From Nyssa sinensis (lineage: Eukaryota; Streptophyta; Magnoliopsida; Cornales; Nyssaceae): a stretch of DNA of 64,000 nt. Both the position numbers and the translations under genes were made by a program. How positions within the stretch are numbered: position 1 is the stretch's first letter; each line of letters starts with the position of its first letter. This document shows, piece after piece, positions 45,805 through 57,160 of this stretch. The stretch spans positions 6,337,501 to 6,401,500 of the forward strand of contig CM018032.1 of the NCBI GenBank assembly GCA_008638375.1, written 5' to 3'. The notes under the pieces were generated by a model, which saw only the letters and a program-made list of their open reading frames with translations, was not told the DNA's origin and ran no database searches.

Positions 45805-46611
45805 AATTTTTTTTAAAATATTATATTTGTTGTTTTGTGCTATACTATATATAGCTCAGGAGATTGATCAAAGGGAGACACAACAACTCAATTGCTACTC
45901 TCTATTTCCCCTTGTACGGTTGCTTTCTATATATTTCATTATAAAAGGGAGAGACTCTTGAAAAAAGGTGGTGGAAACTAGGGCAAGAAACTCCTAAATC
46001 TTCTTCTTTCTGTTCTGGTTGAAGTATTTTTAATTACAAATATAAAAAGGTTTTTGTTTGTTAACATTTTTATTACTTCGACGTTCAATTTAAAGATGAC
46101 AAGTACAATAATATTTTGGTACGATCACATAGGCAGGATCAAGATCCTTTTTAATATATTTTTCTTTACATTTTTATGGGTGTGATTTTGGATGTATGTT
46201 ATATTGTACATTTTTTTTAAATAATAAATGATGTGACATGCAAGTTAACACGAGAATTTAAGTAAAAAAATTAATGAAAAAGATACTTGTCCACATAGGT
46301 ATGTTGCTTCGATGGCAGTCCTGGATTGGGTAAGGGGGCCACCGCCTCTCCAAAACTTTGAGAAAAAAAGATTTTATACTAAAATTTTACCATAATTTAG
46401 AAATTGCCCCCTCAAAAATTTTAATACTTCTATAACACCCCTAGTATATTGATGCTGCACTTTTTGGTCGGCAGGGGATCTGATCTCTGTCGCTTGTTGA
46501 ACACTCAAAGAAAGAGATCAGAGGGCCACCGGGTTGGCTTCGGTGGTAGCCGCTCCGATAATCAAGTCAATAAAACTGAATTGAAAGTAATAGTACTTCA
46601 ATGAGCATGAA
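45805..46611 (+). repeat. Right copy of the ~806-bp direct repeat
   Basis: It begins exactly at the terminal CA of the solo LTR (GTTACA/AATTTTTT) and matches 41,487-42,292 to the word GAGCATGA, after which the intact element 3 LTR continues. Confidence 0.85.
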
Positions 46612-46994
46612 AATAAAAGCACACCTTAGGGCTTTATTTATAGGCTGCAGATCTTCTAAGTTGATTAGGATTTGGAGCCATGAAAGTAAGGATTTGATCA
46701 TCAGAGAGTGACAGTTACCATGTTATATACTACGCTTGAACGACAGTTTTCTTGTTGAATATTGTTCCCTTATCCTTAGCTCGGTATGGTGCTTAAGGCG
46801 GTAATAAGTTCAAAACTTTCTTGTGAGTGTTCGTAGTGCCTTCTGAGCTTGAGGTGAGTCTGGGGGTTGCATGGGCTTCTGATCTATAAGCTCTGAAGGC
46901 CATATGTTTAAACCTGCGCTGGATGGATGAGCTTTGGCTGTTCTATAGGCACACGTGTCATGTGGAGATTGGTCTGTCGCTTTATGGCATATCA
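46450..46994 (-). repeat. 3' LTR of element 3
   Basis: 545 bp, on the plus strand TGATGCTGCAC...GGCATATCA, followed by the C7 polypurine complement (47,001-47,007). Confidence 0.9.
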
Positions 46995-47198
46995 GTTACT
47001 CCCCCCCAAGCCTTAGTTTAGCAATACGAGTAACTGGGGCTGAGGGCTTCCATAATGTCACACGTTTTGTCTTTTCGCTTTCCCAAACGATCGTTGATGT
47101 GGCATTTATTAAGCAGGCTGTCATTTGGGCTTTCGAGGCCATCATTACCTCTAACTGCCATGACGGTTCTGCTAATTGGGCCCTTATTTTTTAGGACC

Positions 47199-47206
47199 TA
47201 TATAAA
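47199..47206 (+). promoter_or_regulatory. TATA box of the antisense gene, element 3
   Basis: CTATATAAAGAG with CCATGACGGTT and ATTGGGCCC upstream. The promoter persists although the antisense exons are deleted. If active, it would transcribe into antisense gag. Confidence 0.65.
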
Positions 47207-47399
47207 GAGAGGGAGAGGCTTGCCTATGCTTTTCCCCATCATCATTTCTAGTGCTTCTTAAGAGAGACACCTCGCTGTCGAAAGTGATCAGAGAGCTTTA
47301 AAGAGATCGTCGTCGTCCAAGGCTCCCTTCTCCGATCGTCTCACAGGTTCAATTTGCTTCCTTAATCTTTTGGGAGGTATTATTTGCTTCCTCTAAATT

Positions 47400-48613
47400 T
47401 ATATACTTCCTGGCTCGCTCCATGAGTGTTGCCATGTCAGTGGGAGGGCTTTTTGTTAAAGAATCTCGGAAGCCCCCCTGAGCAAGACCAGAGGTCAGAG
47501 CGACTACCAGAAAGCTTGGACTATAATCCGTGATCTTTGTAAGTTCGGCATTGAAGCACCAATGTACTCTCAGAGTGACTCTTCTTTAGATTGCTTAATG
47601 TTTAGCAAAAACTCTGGGCCTTTCCTCAACCTTCTGCTGGTCATGAACCGGTCGAGGAAACGCCTGCTGAGCTCGTAAAAGTTAACGACCGAGTTCTGAG
47701 GGAGGTGGTGGAACCACTTCAGAGCAGTGCCTTTGAGGTTGGTCACGAATGTACGGAACATGAAAGCGTCAGTGGCCCCATGTAGCGCTATAGTGTGCTG
47801 ATAATGAGAAAGATGGTCCCTTGGGTCTCCAGTCCTATCGTAAAGAGTGAACTTTGGGACAATAAATTTCTTTGGCCGTTCCTCGGCCATTATGACTGGA
47901 ATGAATGGTATGGCGAACCTTCCGAGCAGCCTGGCTAGCTCGTTCTGCTCTAGAGGGATGCAAGTGCCTTTCGCAACAACAGTGTGGTCCATAGAGTCCG
48001 TGACTTCTTCGACCCTTTGTAAGTCCCTAGGCGGTGTTGGTTGTTGCGGGTCTTTCTTTGCAGTTTCAATGCCCATATAGACGGGACGGCCATGACTCAT
48101 GCTAGGAAGAGGATTTCGATCTTCCTGAGCTGGGGGTACTGGTGCCATTTGAGGCTGGAACTTTTGCGGCACCGGATTTTCCCCTAAAGCCACTAAAGTT
48201 GGAACCCTTATTGTATTCCGGTAATAGACGGCCGGATTGAAGGTCGGTATCCCCCTACCTGGGGCGGCTAACGGTTGGGGCTCTCCTTCTACGCGGGTGG
48301 TGTCTTGGGGGTACATAGGTTGTTTACTGGGAGTCTCTTTATGGGATCCTCCGCCCATGGTGGTGGCAAGAGGCTGTGCCCCTACATCAGCCGCACTGAC
48401 GGAAGGATGTAAGGGGTTGCTTCCGTGGCTCTAGGTAAGCAGTGCCAGAGTTTTAAAGATGGCAAGAAGTTGTTCCTATATTAGATCATTCTGTCGTTGA
48501 ACTCGGTCGAGTTGCTGTTATATGGGATCTGATGCTTGCCCCCTTCCTCTTCCGGCAGGCGACTGGTTTGGAGGGTTTTGAGCGTTCTTTCTTGGACAAA
48601 GATTGGGAGCCAT
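47400..48613 (-). pseudogene. Gag of element 3
   Basis: It starts at ATG 48,613 (MAPNLCPRKNAQNPPNQSPA). Early stops follow, then a long open frame 47,570-48,358 with TRVEGEPQPLAAPGRGIPTF, DSMDHTVVAKGTCIPLEQNE, MAEERPKKFIVPKFTLYDRT, FVTNLKGTALKWFHHLPQNS and ELSRRFLDRFMTSRRLRKGP. A frame change near 47,575 leads into ITDYSPSFLVVALTSGLAQG. It is the best-preserved capsid region of the three elements; the zinc-binding part is gone. Confidence 0.85.
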
Positions 48614-48689
48614 GATCCTCCGATGAGAAGGACAACAAGTTTGCTTTCAAAGAAAAGAACTTTTCAGTGAGAAACGATTGTCGTTTTTC

Positions 48690-48704
48690 CTACAGACAAC
48701 GCCA
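48690..48704 (-). other. Primer-binding site of element 3
   Basis: Sense strand TGGCGTTGTCTGTAG, three bases inside the 5' LTR, as in element 1. Confidence 0.6.
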
Positions 48705-49222
48705 AACTGATGCTGCACTTTCTGGTTGGTAGGGGCTCCGATCTCTGTCACCTGTTGAACACTCAAAGAAAGAGATCAGAGGGCCACTGGGTTGGCTCTG
48801 GTGATAGTCGCTCCGATGATAAAGTCAATAAAACTGAATTGAAAAACTGAAAGTAATAGTAATTCAATGAGCATGAAAATAAAAGTGCACCTTAGGGCTT
48901 TATTTATAGGCTGCAGATCTCCTAAGTTGATTAGGATTTGGAGCCGTGAAAGTAGGAATTTGATTATCAGAGAGTGGCAGTTACCATGTTGAATACTGCG
49001 CTTGAACGACAGTTTCCTTATTGAATATTGTTTCCTTATCCTTAGCTCGGTATGGTGCTTAAGGCGACAATAAATTCGAAACTTTCTTGTGAGTGTTCAT
49101 AGTGCCTTCCGAGCTTGAGGTGAGTCTGAGGGTTGCATGGGCTTCCGATCTATAAGCTCTGAAGGCCATATGTTTAAACATGCTCTGAATGGATGAGCTT
49201 TGACTGTTTTGTAGGCACATGT

Positions 49223-52095
49223 TGTCACGACCCGAAACCCACCCTATGCGGATCTTGTGTCGCGGGGCTGACCCGAAGGCCGTCCCTACTTTTTCCATTC
49301 CTGTATCATAGTACTAATATGCAATGTACTAAAAATCTTAAACAATGAACAGTGGAAGTCTTTATCAATTACAGTAATCCAGCGGAAGTCTTTTAAATAA
49401 TTTAAACAGTGGAAGTTTATTAAATACATGACATAGTTCTACATAAGACAAAATGAGAACTAAACGTAACCAGCACCCGAGGGTGGTGAATACATGGGAG
49501 AACTAACATAGACTGATACCGTACTTCAAAATGTCCCCCTACGCTCTTAGACTCCTACTGGGGTCTCGCAGCGTCATCACCTGAAATGGGGGTAAGTGGG
49601 GTGGAATGAGCTACAAAGCTCAGTAAGTAAATGCAGATCTCCAACACTGGTATCGATGATCAATGAATCCATGAATAAGATTATGATAGCCAATCATAAG
49701 AATAAGATGCTGTGATAGCCAATGGAAATAATTGCCACGAGGGCCAATAGAAATAATTGCCACGAGGTCCAATGAACAGTACTCACAATACACAATCAGA
49801 AGTATTGGGTATAATATCAATATGAAGAAATCCAATGATAATATAACAACAATGAAGTACTGTCACAATGAACCGATCATAATCAAATCAATCAATGCAA
49901 GTCCTTCGAGACTTGAAGAATCATAAGGGATAGTGCCATTCAACAATCAAGTTCTGTCAGTCATAAGAGATGCTTTTATTCTGTAACATGCCAGTGAAAT
50001 TGCAAATGAAATGCCAGTGGAAATGCAATGAAATGCCAGTGATCATGCCAGTCAATTGCCGGTGGAAAGCCTTCGAGGAATTCATTCCTGCCACCTGTCC
50101 ATTCATGGACTTGACCCTTAGGTCTCCAGTCAATACAGAAGCATCAGATGGATGTTGTGACTGAGCACAAATCCGGTATTCATAACATATCATGATCATT
50201 CGTGATTCCATAGAAGTATAAAATGGAATATCATAGATTCAATGAAAACATAACAGTACGCCTTTCAAGGCATAGTTCAACATGATAACAATGATACAAC
50301 AGTCAACCAATGTCCACAAGATAGAACAATATCACATTGTGGATAGCAATAACATGAGGTACTTTCAAGGCACAGTGAAACATGATAACAATGATACATC
50401 AGCCAATCAAATGTCCACAAGATAGGAAAATATCGAATTGTGGACACAAGGATATCAATACATTCAAGAGTACGAGTTTGGCAGTAACAGAATAAACTTG
50501 GCTTGTGGAAACACCACATGTAAGAGAGAGTGATCCACTTACCTCTATCGTGATCAGAAATCCGTGAGTGTACCCTTGCCTTTCGAGTTCCCTATATATC
50601 AATGAATACGTCTTAGAATAGATTTTATTCATCAAATTTTATGCCTTTCCATCATAAGTATTTCAAATACTAATTTAGACTTTACCATTGTGTCCGGAAT
50701 GCCGAAGAAAGTCGGTTTAGGCTTTTGCGGAATTCCATTTGGACTTTTGTACTTAAAAGGGCAAAATGGTCATTTTGTACTTTTACGGTATTTTATCCTT
50801 CGAGGTCCCGTCTAGTAAAACAGACCCCACCATTGATCTCAGTAGGTCCGAGAAAGTCAAAATACATTAATGACTTGTCTCAATCGGACATCGGGTCATT
50901 TTCCATTTATTTAATTTAATTAATCTAATAAATTAAATTATATCATTAGGTATAATATATATACATTATCCTTGCACCAAATGGACGGGTGCGTACTGGT
51001 GGCACGTTGGATGCGTGCCACCTCCCCTCCAAAAACATCACAGGTTCGATCCGTGGGGAGAGCAGTCCCTTCTGTTCCTTTTTTCTATTTTTTATTCCTT
51101 ATATATATTATATATATATTTGAATCCAAATCAGAGCACAGGCGTGCCTGTGTCCGAGTGGTTTGGGCTTAGCCCACCCTTCTAGGTCTCAGTTTCGATC
51201 CTCAAGGGCTACGGCCCCTTTTTATTTTTCTTCAGGTTTGGAAACCAAACGGCGGTCAATGGCTCTAAACCTGAATAGCGTATCCCTAGACAGTTTAATT
51301 TCCAATTAAATTTCTAAAACTCATAACCAAACAGTCCATTTCATTTATATTCAAAAGATCTCATGTCCAAACGACGCAGTATCGAGACAACCGGTCCCAA
51401 CACGTCGCCGTTTCGATCACCCACTTGACCCCTTCTTCCCCGATAATCCGGCAGAGGACCAGTAGGGTTCCGGTGGTGAACAGTGGCCTTCTCCGGCGAC
51501 GGTCACCGGTTTCTGATGGATTTTCCCTCCTTTTTGAATGCCGTTTTATTCTCCATCATATGGGGATCATGAATCCATCCTCCGTTCTGATCAAGACCGT
51601 CTTGATCTTCACGAATATGGGTCCAAATATCTCCGGCCAAGTGATATTTTTCATTTTTGTGACTGTTTCTTCTCGGTTTTAAACCCATTTTGATCCTAAA
51701 GTGTTTCTGCACTTCATACCAACATTTTCATAAACTAAATGCAAAGTTTTAACGTAAAATCAGTGAAACCCATATTATCCTCCGAATCCTACAACTCGGA
51801 TTTTCTCCCTCATTTATGAACCAAATGAGGTACGGTTTGTTCCTATCAACGCCATTTTTCATGCTTGTTTAGACCCTATATTCAAAATAATTCGAATCAT
51901 GCTATAACGTTTCAAAATAAAAACAGTGGCTTACTTCCAAGTTCGGATTCCCTTGGTGTTGAGCCCCTCTTCCTCGTGCCTCTACTCCAGACTTGTTCCC
52001 CTTCCTTCTCACTCCGAGACTTTCTTTTCTCTTTTGCTTTTCACCTTCAATTTCGGCCGTGCACAATGTATATGTGCACTTATCACTACTAGCCC

Positions 52096-52149
<54 letters not shown>

Positions 52150-52298
52150 AGTCAGACCTCACCATGCCCTGAGATCTTCTTACACACTCCATCACCCACT
52201 TTCTGTCACCTCCACTCCCTATTGAGTGTTATACACTCAACTTATTACACACACATCTACAACCGTTCACACACACACACACACACACCTTTTGATAC

Positions 52299-52336
<38 letters not shown>

Positions 52337-52784
52337 TCACCCACTCACACACTCACGACTGATAACAGCCTTCTTTTTCCCCTTTTCTTTTCCTTTTTTA
52401 TTTCTTTTACATATACATATATACATAATATATGTATAATACATTATATTATACATGTACACATATACACATAAAATACATTCTTTATATTCATGTGTAG
52501 GGGTATAAATCCGTTTTTAATCATTTTTACATACATTCATTTTAATCGAGCTACTCATCTATGTTCACGTATGCATGCATGGGAATACGTGCATGCATGC
52601 ATTACGATGCAATGCCCTGTGGTGCTCGGGTGTTACCCAGCCTTGGTCATTCAGTTCCATCATTTACAGTTTCCAGTCATACGTTTCCATGAAATACCAT
52701 GATATACATATCTTACCGTTCAAGTTACACTATATAACCGACTTACCTCGGTATACGTGACGTATCCCGGGTCGGGATATTACA
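49223..52784 (-). mobile_element. Solo LTR (copy 3) nested in the LTR of element 3
   Basis: Plus-strand ends TGTCACGACCCG and GTCGGGATATTACA, with a perfect target duplication CATGT (49,218-49,222 and 52,785-52,789). 3,562 bp. It belongs to a family related to copies 1 and 2 by its ends but with a different interior. It contains an 87-90 bp tandem duplication (50,266-50,450), (CT)n at 52,101-52,146, (CA)n at 52,269-52,288 and (TA)n at 52,303-52,334. Short ORFs inside show no domains. Confidence 0.88.
51140..51210 (+). other. tRNA-like (SINE-type) segment in the solo LTR
   Basis: GTGTCCGAGTGGTTTGGGC resembles an A box and, about 30 bp later, AGTTTCGATCCTC resembles a B box of RNA polymerase III promoters. 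A second B-box-like word, GGTTCGATCC, lies at 51,043-51,052. It does not fold as a complete tRNA. Confidence 0.35.
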
Positions 52785-52880
52785 CATGTGTCATGTGGAG
52801 ATTGGTCTGTCGCTTTATGGCATATCATATATATTTTTTGCCCCACGTACCCCAACACATAACCTCTAGATCCGCCATTG

Positions 52881-53157
52881 TGTTGCTTCCTCCATCTTCG
52901 CCAATATGAACTGGAGCACTAAGAAGCAACTAAAAAAGATGCAAAAGTAAGGCTGCGCTTGGATAGTGATTCAGATATAATTTTTTGAAAAATATTTCTA
53001 AAAATTTTGTAATTAATTTTTTAAAAACTGTGAAAATGCATTTGGATATGATAATCTAAATTTTAAAAAATTAAAAAAATTAAAATGAATAACTTGCAAA
53101 ATGCATATTCTGCGTTTTGAAATTAAAAATCTGTTTTTAAAAACGTAACCAAACGAG
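52881..53157 (+). repeat. Continuation of R1 and MITE copy 2
   Basis: 52,881-52,950 resumes the R block (TGTTGCTTCCTCCATCTTCG, compare 37,207). About 52,950-53,157 is the second copy of the GCTTGGATAGTGATTCAGAT MITE. After it the promoter block TTTTTAATAAGAAAAGTGC begins. Confidence 0.65.
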
Positions 53158-53991
53158 TTTTTAATAAGAAAAGTGCTTTATAAATGTTAAGCATGATGCG
53201 TGTTTTTGTTTTTGTTAATTCATGTGAGTTTTTGTTTTTTTTTTTTCATCTTATTCTCTCTCTTAAACATGGAAGAGTGAAATTCATTATAATAAATGCA
53301 AACATACCTTCTAACCTTGTGTATAAAATGAAAAAAATGAGAAAGGTAAGCTCACATTGTAAATAAAGTGCTGCAAATGTGGAATCTTTAATGATTTTGA
53401 ACAAATTTTAATATGCCCACTTGTCTTACTCCCTTCTTCTTCTTCCTAACAACACATCTGTATTTTGTTTATGTTATAAATGGTTTTCAAATCAGTTTTT
53501 TTTTCCCATTTTGTTTTACTTTTGTTCTTTAGTAATATATTCAACCCTTCATTTGTTTATGAGTTTTTCTTTTGTCAGTTTGTTAACTACTATAATTATG
53601 CATTAGTTTTTGTTTAACTTCAGAAGAGGAGGGTAAAGGTTGGAAAAGTTTGGGTGACTTGAGAGAAAAATAGATACAAATATATACACACATTACTGAC
53701 TCCAAACTTAAGTAGGAGGAAGGTTTTTCTCTTATTTAATTATATGTCACAATTTTACTTTATCACATATATAATTACACAAGTATCAAGTAATTATTTA
53801 GTTTTAATTAAAAATAAAATAAATAAAAATTTATTGCATATATGATAAATTATGATTAAAATACGAGTATATGAATAAGAAGAGATTCTTCATATGTAAT
53901 TTATAACTAAGAATTAAAAACAATGAATCCATCAATATAATTAGTGAATTGGGTTGTGACATAAAGTTTTTTTTTTTTTTGGGTCTTTCAG
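53158..53991 (+). repeat. Promoter-distal block of AAP unit B
   Basis: Homologous to 37,246-38,340, with internal losses including the GA microsatellite. Homology stops at GGGTCTTTCAGGCA (unit A: GGGTCTTTCGGGCACGTGG), just before the G-box. Confidence 0.75.
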
Positions 53992-54135
53992 GCAGACTGG
54001 AATCCTCCAGTCCATCTCCCAGCTCACATGAGGGTGGGTTTCATAGATATGGTACCACTTTAGCCCCACTTCATGTGAGATAAGGGATAATTTAGACCTC
54101 TCCAATGCACCGGACCTCTGAAGAGTTTCCATATA
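53992..54135 (+). other. Unrelated segment replacing the AAP core promoter
   Basis: About 140 bp without counterpart in unit A replaces 38,345-38,670, removing the TATA box, G-box remainder and most of the leader. Homology resumes at GTGTGCACT...TATCTAACGCAGAAAC. Confidence 0.75.
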
Positions 54136-54196
54136 GAGTGTGCACTTATCTAACGCAGAAACAATCTTGTCTGTGTTATTCTCTTTCAAAGCAGAG

Positions 54197-56158
54197 ATGA
54201 GCGGAAACACTGCTACAGAGAGCCAAATTTTCAATCTCTACATCACGGACCCTCCGCGGGTTGCCTCCAATGCTTCGATGATGATGGCCATCTCAAAAGA
54301 ACTGGTATATAAAGATTCCAAAGTTCTTAACAAATTTTACCATTGATGGCTTCTTTATTTATTTATTTTTGTTTGTGCATGTGTTTGTTACTTATAGTTC
54401 TGTTCTGTTGTGTGTTTTAACTAGGGACTGTTTGGACAACCAGTGCTCACATAATAACAGCTGTGATTGGGTCAGGAGTTCTGTCCCTGGCTTGGGCCAT
54501 TGGTCAGCTTGGATGGATTGCTGGTCCAGCTGTGTTGTTCTTGTTCTCCTTTGTGACTTACTACACTTCTACTCTTCTGGCTGCATGTTACCGTGACCCA
54601 GTCACCGGCAAGAGAAACTATACTTACACGGAGGCTGTTCAATCCAACCTTGGTATATTTCTCTATATTTCAAAAATTTGAGACAAATTGAATAGTGGGT
54701 TCTTTTCAAAAGTTCAAAAAAACTAACCTTTCTTTATGTTTTTTAATTTTTTTCAGGTGCTGTAAAGGTCAAGGTTTGTGGGTTTATTCAGTATCTCAAC
54801 CTCGTCGGAGTGGCCGTTGGGTCACTATTGCAGCTTCCATGAGCATGACGTGAGTATGAATTTTCAATTCCAAAAACAGCTTCAGCCTTTATGAATCTTT
54901 TTATTGGAGTTTGGAAGTCTTTGGCCTAATGGGTTTTAATAAAACAGGGCAATCAAGAGGTCAAATTGTTTCCATGAGAGTGGCGGGAAAAATCGGTGCA
55001 GGGTATCAAGCAATCCATACATGATAATTTTTGGAGTTGCAGAAATCATTTTCTCTCAAATCAAAGACTTTGATCAGATATCGTGGCTTTCATTTGTTGC
55101 CGCATTTATGTCCTTTACTTACTCTACAGTTGGTCTCGCCCTTGGTATTGCCAAAGTTGCTGGTAAAAAATTGGCTTCTATTTTGTTCTTTTTGTCCTAA
55201 AATTGATTTTGTCCCCGTTAAAGCTGATCTAAGCTTTTTGTTGGTTGAAAATCAGAAACTGGGAAGGTCAGGGGAAGTCTGACTGGAATTAGTATTGGCA
55301 CTGTGACTCAATCCCAAAAAATATGGAGGAGTTTCCAAGCACTTGGTGACATAGCTTTTGCCTACTCTTACTCTCTCGTCCTCATTGAAATTCAGGTACA
55401 TTTCTTAGTCCTAAATTCATCAAACAGACAACACAGCCTTGTTTTATTTATTTATTTTTGGTGATTCATTTATTAAACGATTTTGATATGGTTTGTAAAT
55501 ATAACAGGACACAATCAAATCCCCACCATCAGAATCAAAGACTATGAAGGCGGCCACTCTAATAAGTGTTACAGTAACTACCATCTTCTACATGCTCTGC
55601 GGCTGCATGGGCTACGCTGCCTTCGGAGACACGGCCTGGACACCTCCTCACAGGATTTGGCTTCTATAATCCATACTGGCTTCTGGATATAGCCAACGCC
55701 GCCATAGCAATCCACCTTGTTGGTGCATACCAAGTTTACTGCCAACCCTTTTTTGCCTTCATTGAGAAAATTGTATCAGAAAGATTTCCACAAAGTGAAT
55801 TCATCAACAAAGAAATTGAAATCCCAATTCTGGGATTCAAGCCTTACAAACTGAACCTCTTCCAATTGGTTTGGAGAACAATTTTTGTGATAATAACCAG
55901 AGTCATATCCATGCTTTTGCCATTTTTCAATGATGTGGTTGGAATTCTTGGGGCTTTTGGGTTTTGGCCTCTCACAGTTTACTTCCCAGCGGAGATGTAC
56001 ATAGTGCAAAAAAGATACCCAAATGGAGCACTAGATGGCTTTGCTTCCAAATCCTAAGTCTTGCTTGCCTCATTATCTCCATTGCAGCCGCTGTGGGTTC
56101 CTTTGCCGGAGTTGTTCTTGATCTCAAGGTTTACAAGCCCTTCAAAACCATTTACTGA
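54197..56158 (+). pseudogene. Amino acid permease pseudogene, tandem copy of 38,746-40,736
   Basis: All six exons and introns are recognisable: 54,197-54,304, 54,425-54,652, 54,757-54,849, 54,948-55,162, 55,256-55,395 and 55,508-56,158. Four deletions break the frame relative to the intact copy: one base in exon 1 (near 54,269), one in exon 3 (near 54,832), two in exon 6 (near 55,636) and one in an A run of exon 6 (near 56,013). Exon 2 also lacks two codons (SG of CYRSGDP) in frame. Splice sites are intact and the rest is very similar to the intact gene, so inactivation is later than the duplication. The core promoter is replaced. A full-length permease cannot be made. Confidence 0.93.
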
Positions 56159-56429
56159 TTCATTAGAGTTTCACTCTCTGACTGCAATTAGCAAAGATTT
56201 CAAGAACAAATGAAGAACTCAACCTTAGGACTTCTAAACTTGTTCATGTTCATAGTAAGTCTAAAATGAAGATGTCAATGTTGTTATGCTGAAGTTTCAT
56301 TTTGGTTTTTACTGTTTTTTTTTTTTTGTTTAAACGCAGGTCCATGTATGTATGCATGTGTAATTCAGATATGAATTCTCTATCCAAAGTTCCCAATTGT
56401 CACTTCCTCTAATTTTCAATTGATGTAGG

Positions 56430-57160
56430 AATCTTTTAAAAAAAATAAATAAATGAATCGGATTCGGATCAACCACATATTGACAACCCTAAATTTGCAT
56501 TAGGCCACAACCTCTCAATTTAAAATAAAAGAAAAAGAAAAGGGAGTGTCAAAGTCAGTGGAGGAAAATTTGAATCCAAGCTTCAATGATGCTCTCTCAA
56601 AAAGGGCAAGTGCCTTAATTTGTGTAATAACCTCTCTTTCTTCAGTCTTTGGGATAAATGGGAATTGTATACTGGTTGTTCATCTATGAATGGCAATTAG
56701 ATGTACTTATAATCATGAAATCCCAAGTGGTCAGACCATCTTTGTATTATTCTAAAACCACATCTTACACAATATCTTGACTGATATTTGATATGTCCTC
56801 AGTTGCTCATACATCAGTCACTAAGAGCAATAATCTATAGGGTGATTATTGAAGGAACCTCGTTCTCTTTGTAGCAAGGATGGATGAGAAGGCTTAAGTG
56901 AGAATTTTTTATTATTCTAAGGTGATCCTTTAAAGAGAATATTTTTTTAAAAAATAATATATTTATGGTTTTGTGCTCTACTATGTATAGCTTAGGAGAT
57001 TGATCAAAGGGAGACACAGCAGCTGAGTTCCCACTCTCTGTTTCCCCTTGTTGGGTTGGTTTCTATATATTTCATCATAAAAGGAAGAGACTCTTGAAAA
57101 AAGGTGGTGGAAATCAAGGTAAGAAACTCCAAAATCTTCTTCTTTATTCTGGTTGAAGTA
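56430..57160 (+). repeat. R block of unit C (R2), left part
   Basis: It repeats the region downstream of the intact AAP gene (CCTCTCAATTTAAAATAAAA, CTCATACATCAGTCACTAAG, GGAGATTGATCAAAGGGAGA) and ends GGTTGAAGTA, where a 4.1 kb insertion interrupts it. Confidence 0.85.

Larger units (their letters stand above)
46450..52827 (-). mobile_element. Tat-lineage element 3, deletion derivative
   Basis: LTRs 46,450-46,994 and 48,708-52,827 (the second split by a solo LTR; about 553 bp without it). Target duplication TATAT at 46,445-46,449 and 52,828-52,832. The interior is only 1.7 kb: PBS, gag, then a junction near 47,400 directly to the promoter region of the antisense gene. Protease, RT, RNase H, integrase, tandem repeats and the antisense coding exons are absent. 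It could have moved only with help from a full element. Confidence 0.9.
46310..52880 (+). mobile_element. Small hAT-type element, split by Tat element 3
   Basis: Left part 46,310-46,449 (CGATGGCAGTCCTGGATTGG...) and right part about 52,833-52,880 (...CTAGATCCGCCATTG). It is flanked by the 8-bp duplication TGTTGCTT (46,302-46,309 and 52,881-52,888), the size expected for hAT elements. The reverse complement of the right end, CAATGGCGGATCTAG, matches the usual plant hAT terminus. Without the insertion it would be about 188 bp and non-autonomous. The unoccupied site survives at 37,207. Confidence 0.75.

Noticed and set aside
52093..52350. Possible CRISPR-like or satellite array
   Set aside because: Simple (CT)n, (CA)n and (TA)n microsatellites in plant DNA; no repeat-spacer structure.
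54463..54681. Possible shorter functional product from exon 2 of the AAP pseudogene
   Set aside because: It would start from GTG, covers only part of the membrane core and runs into an intron; exon 3 also has a frameshift.
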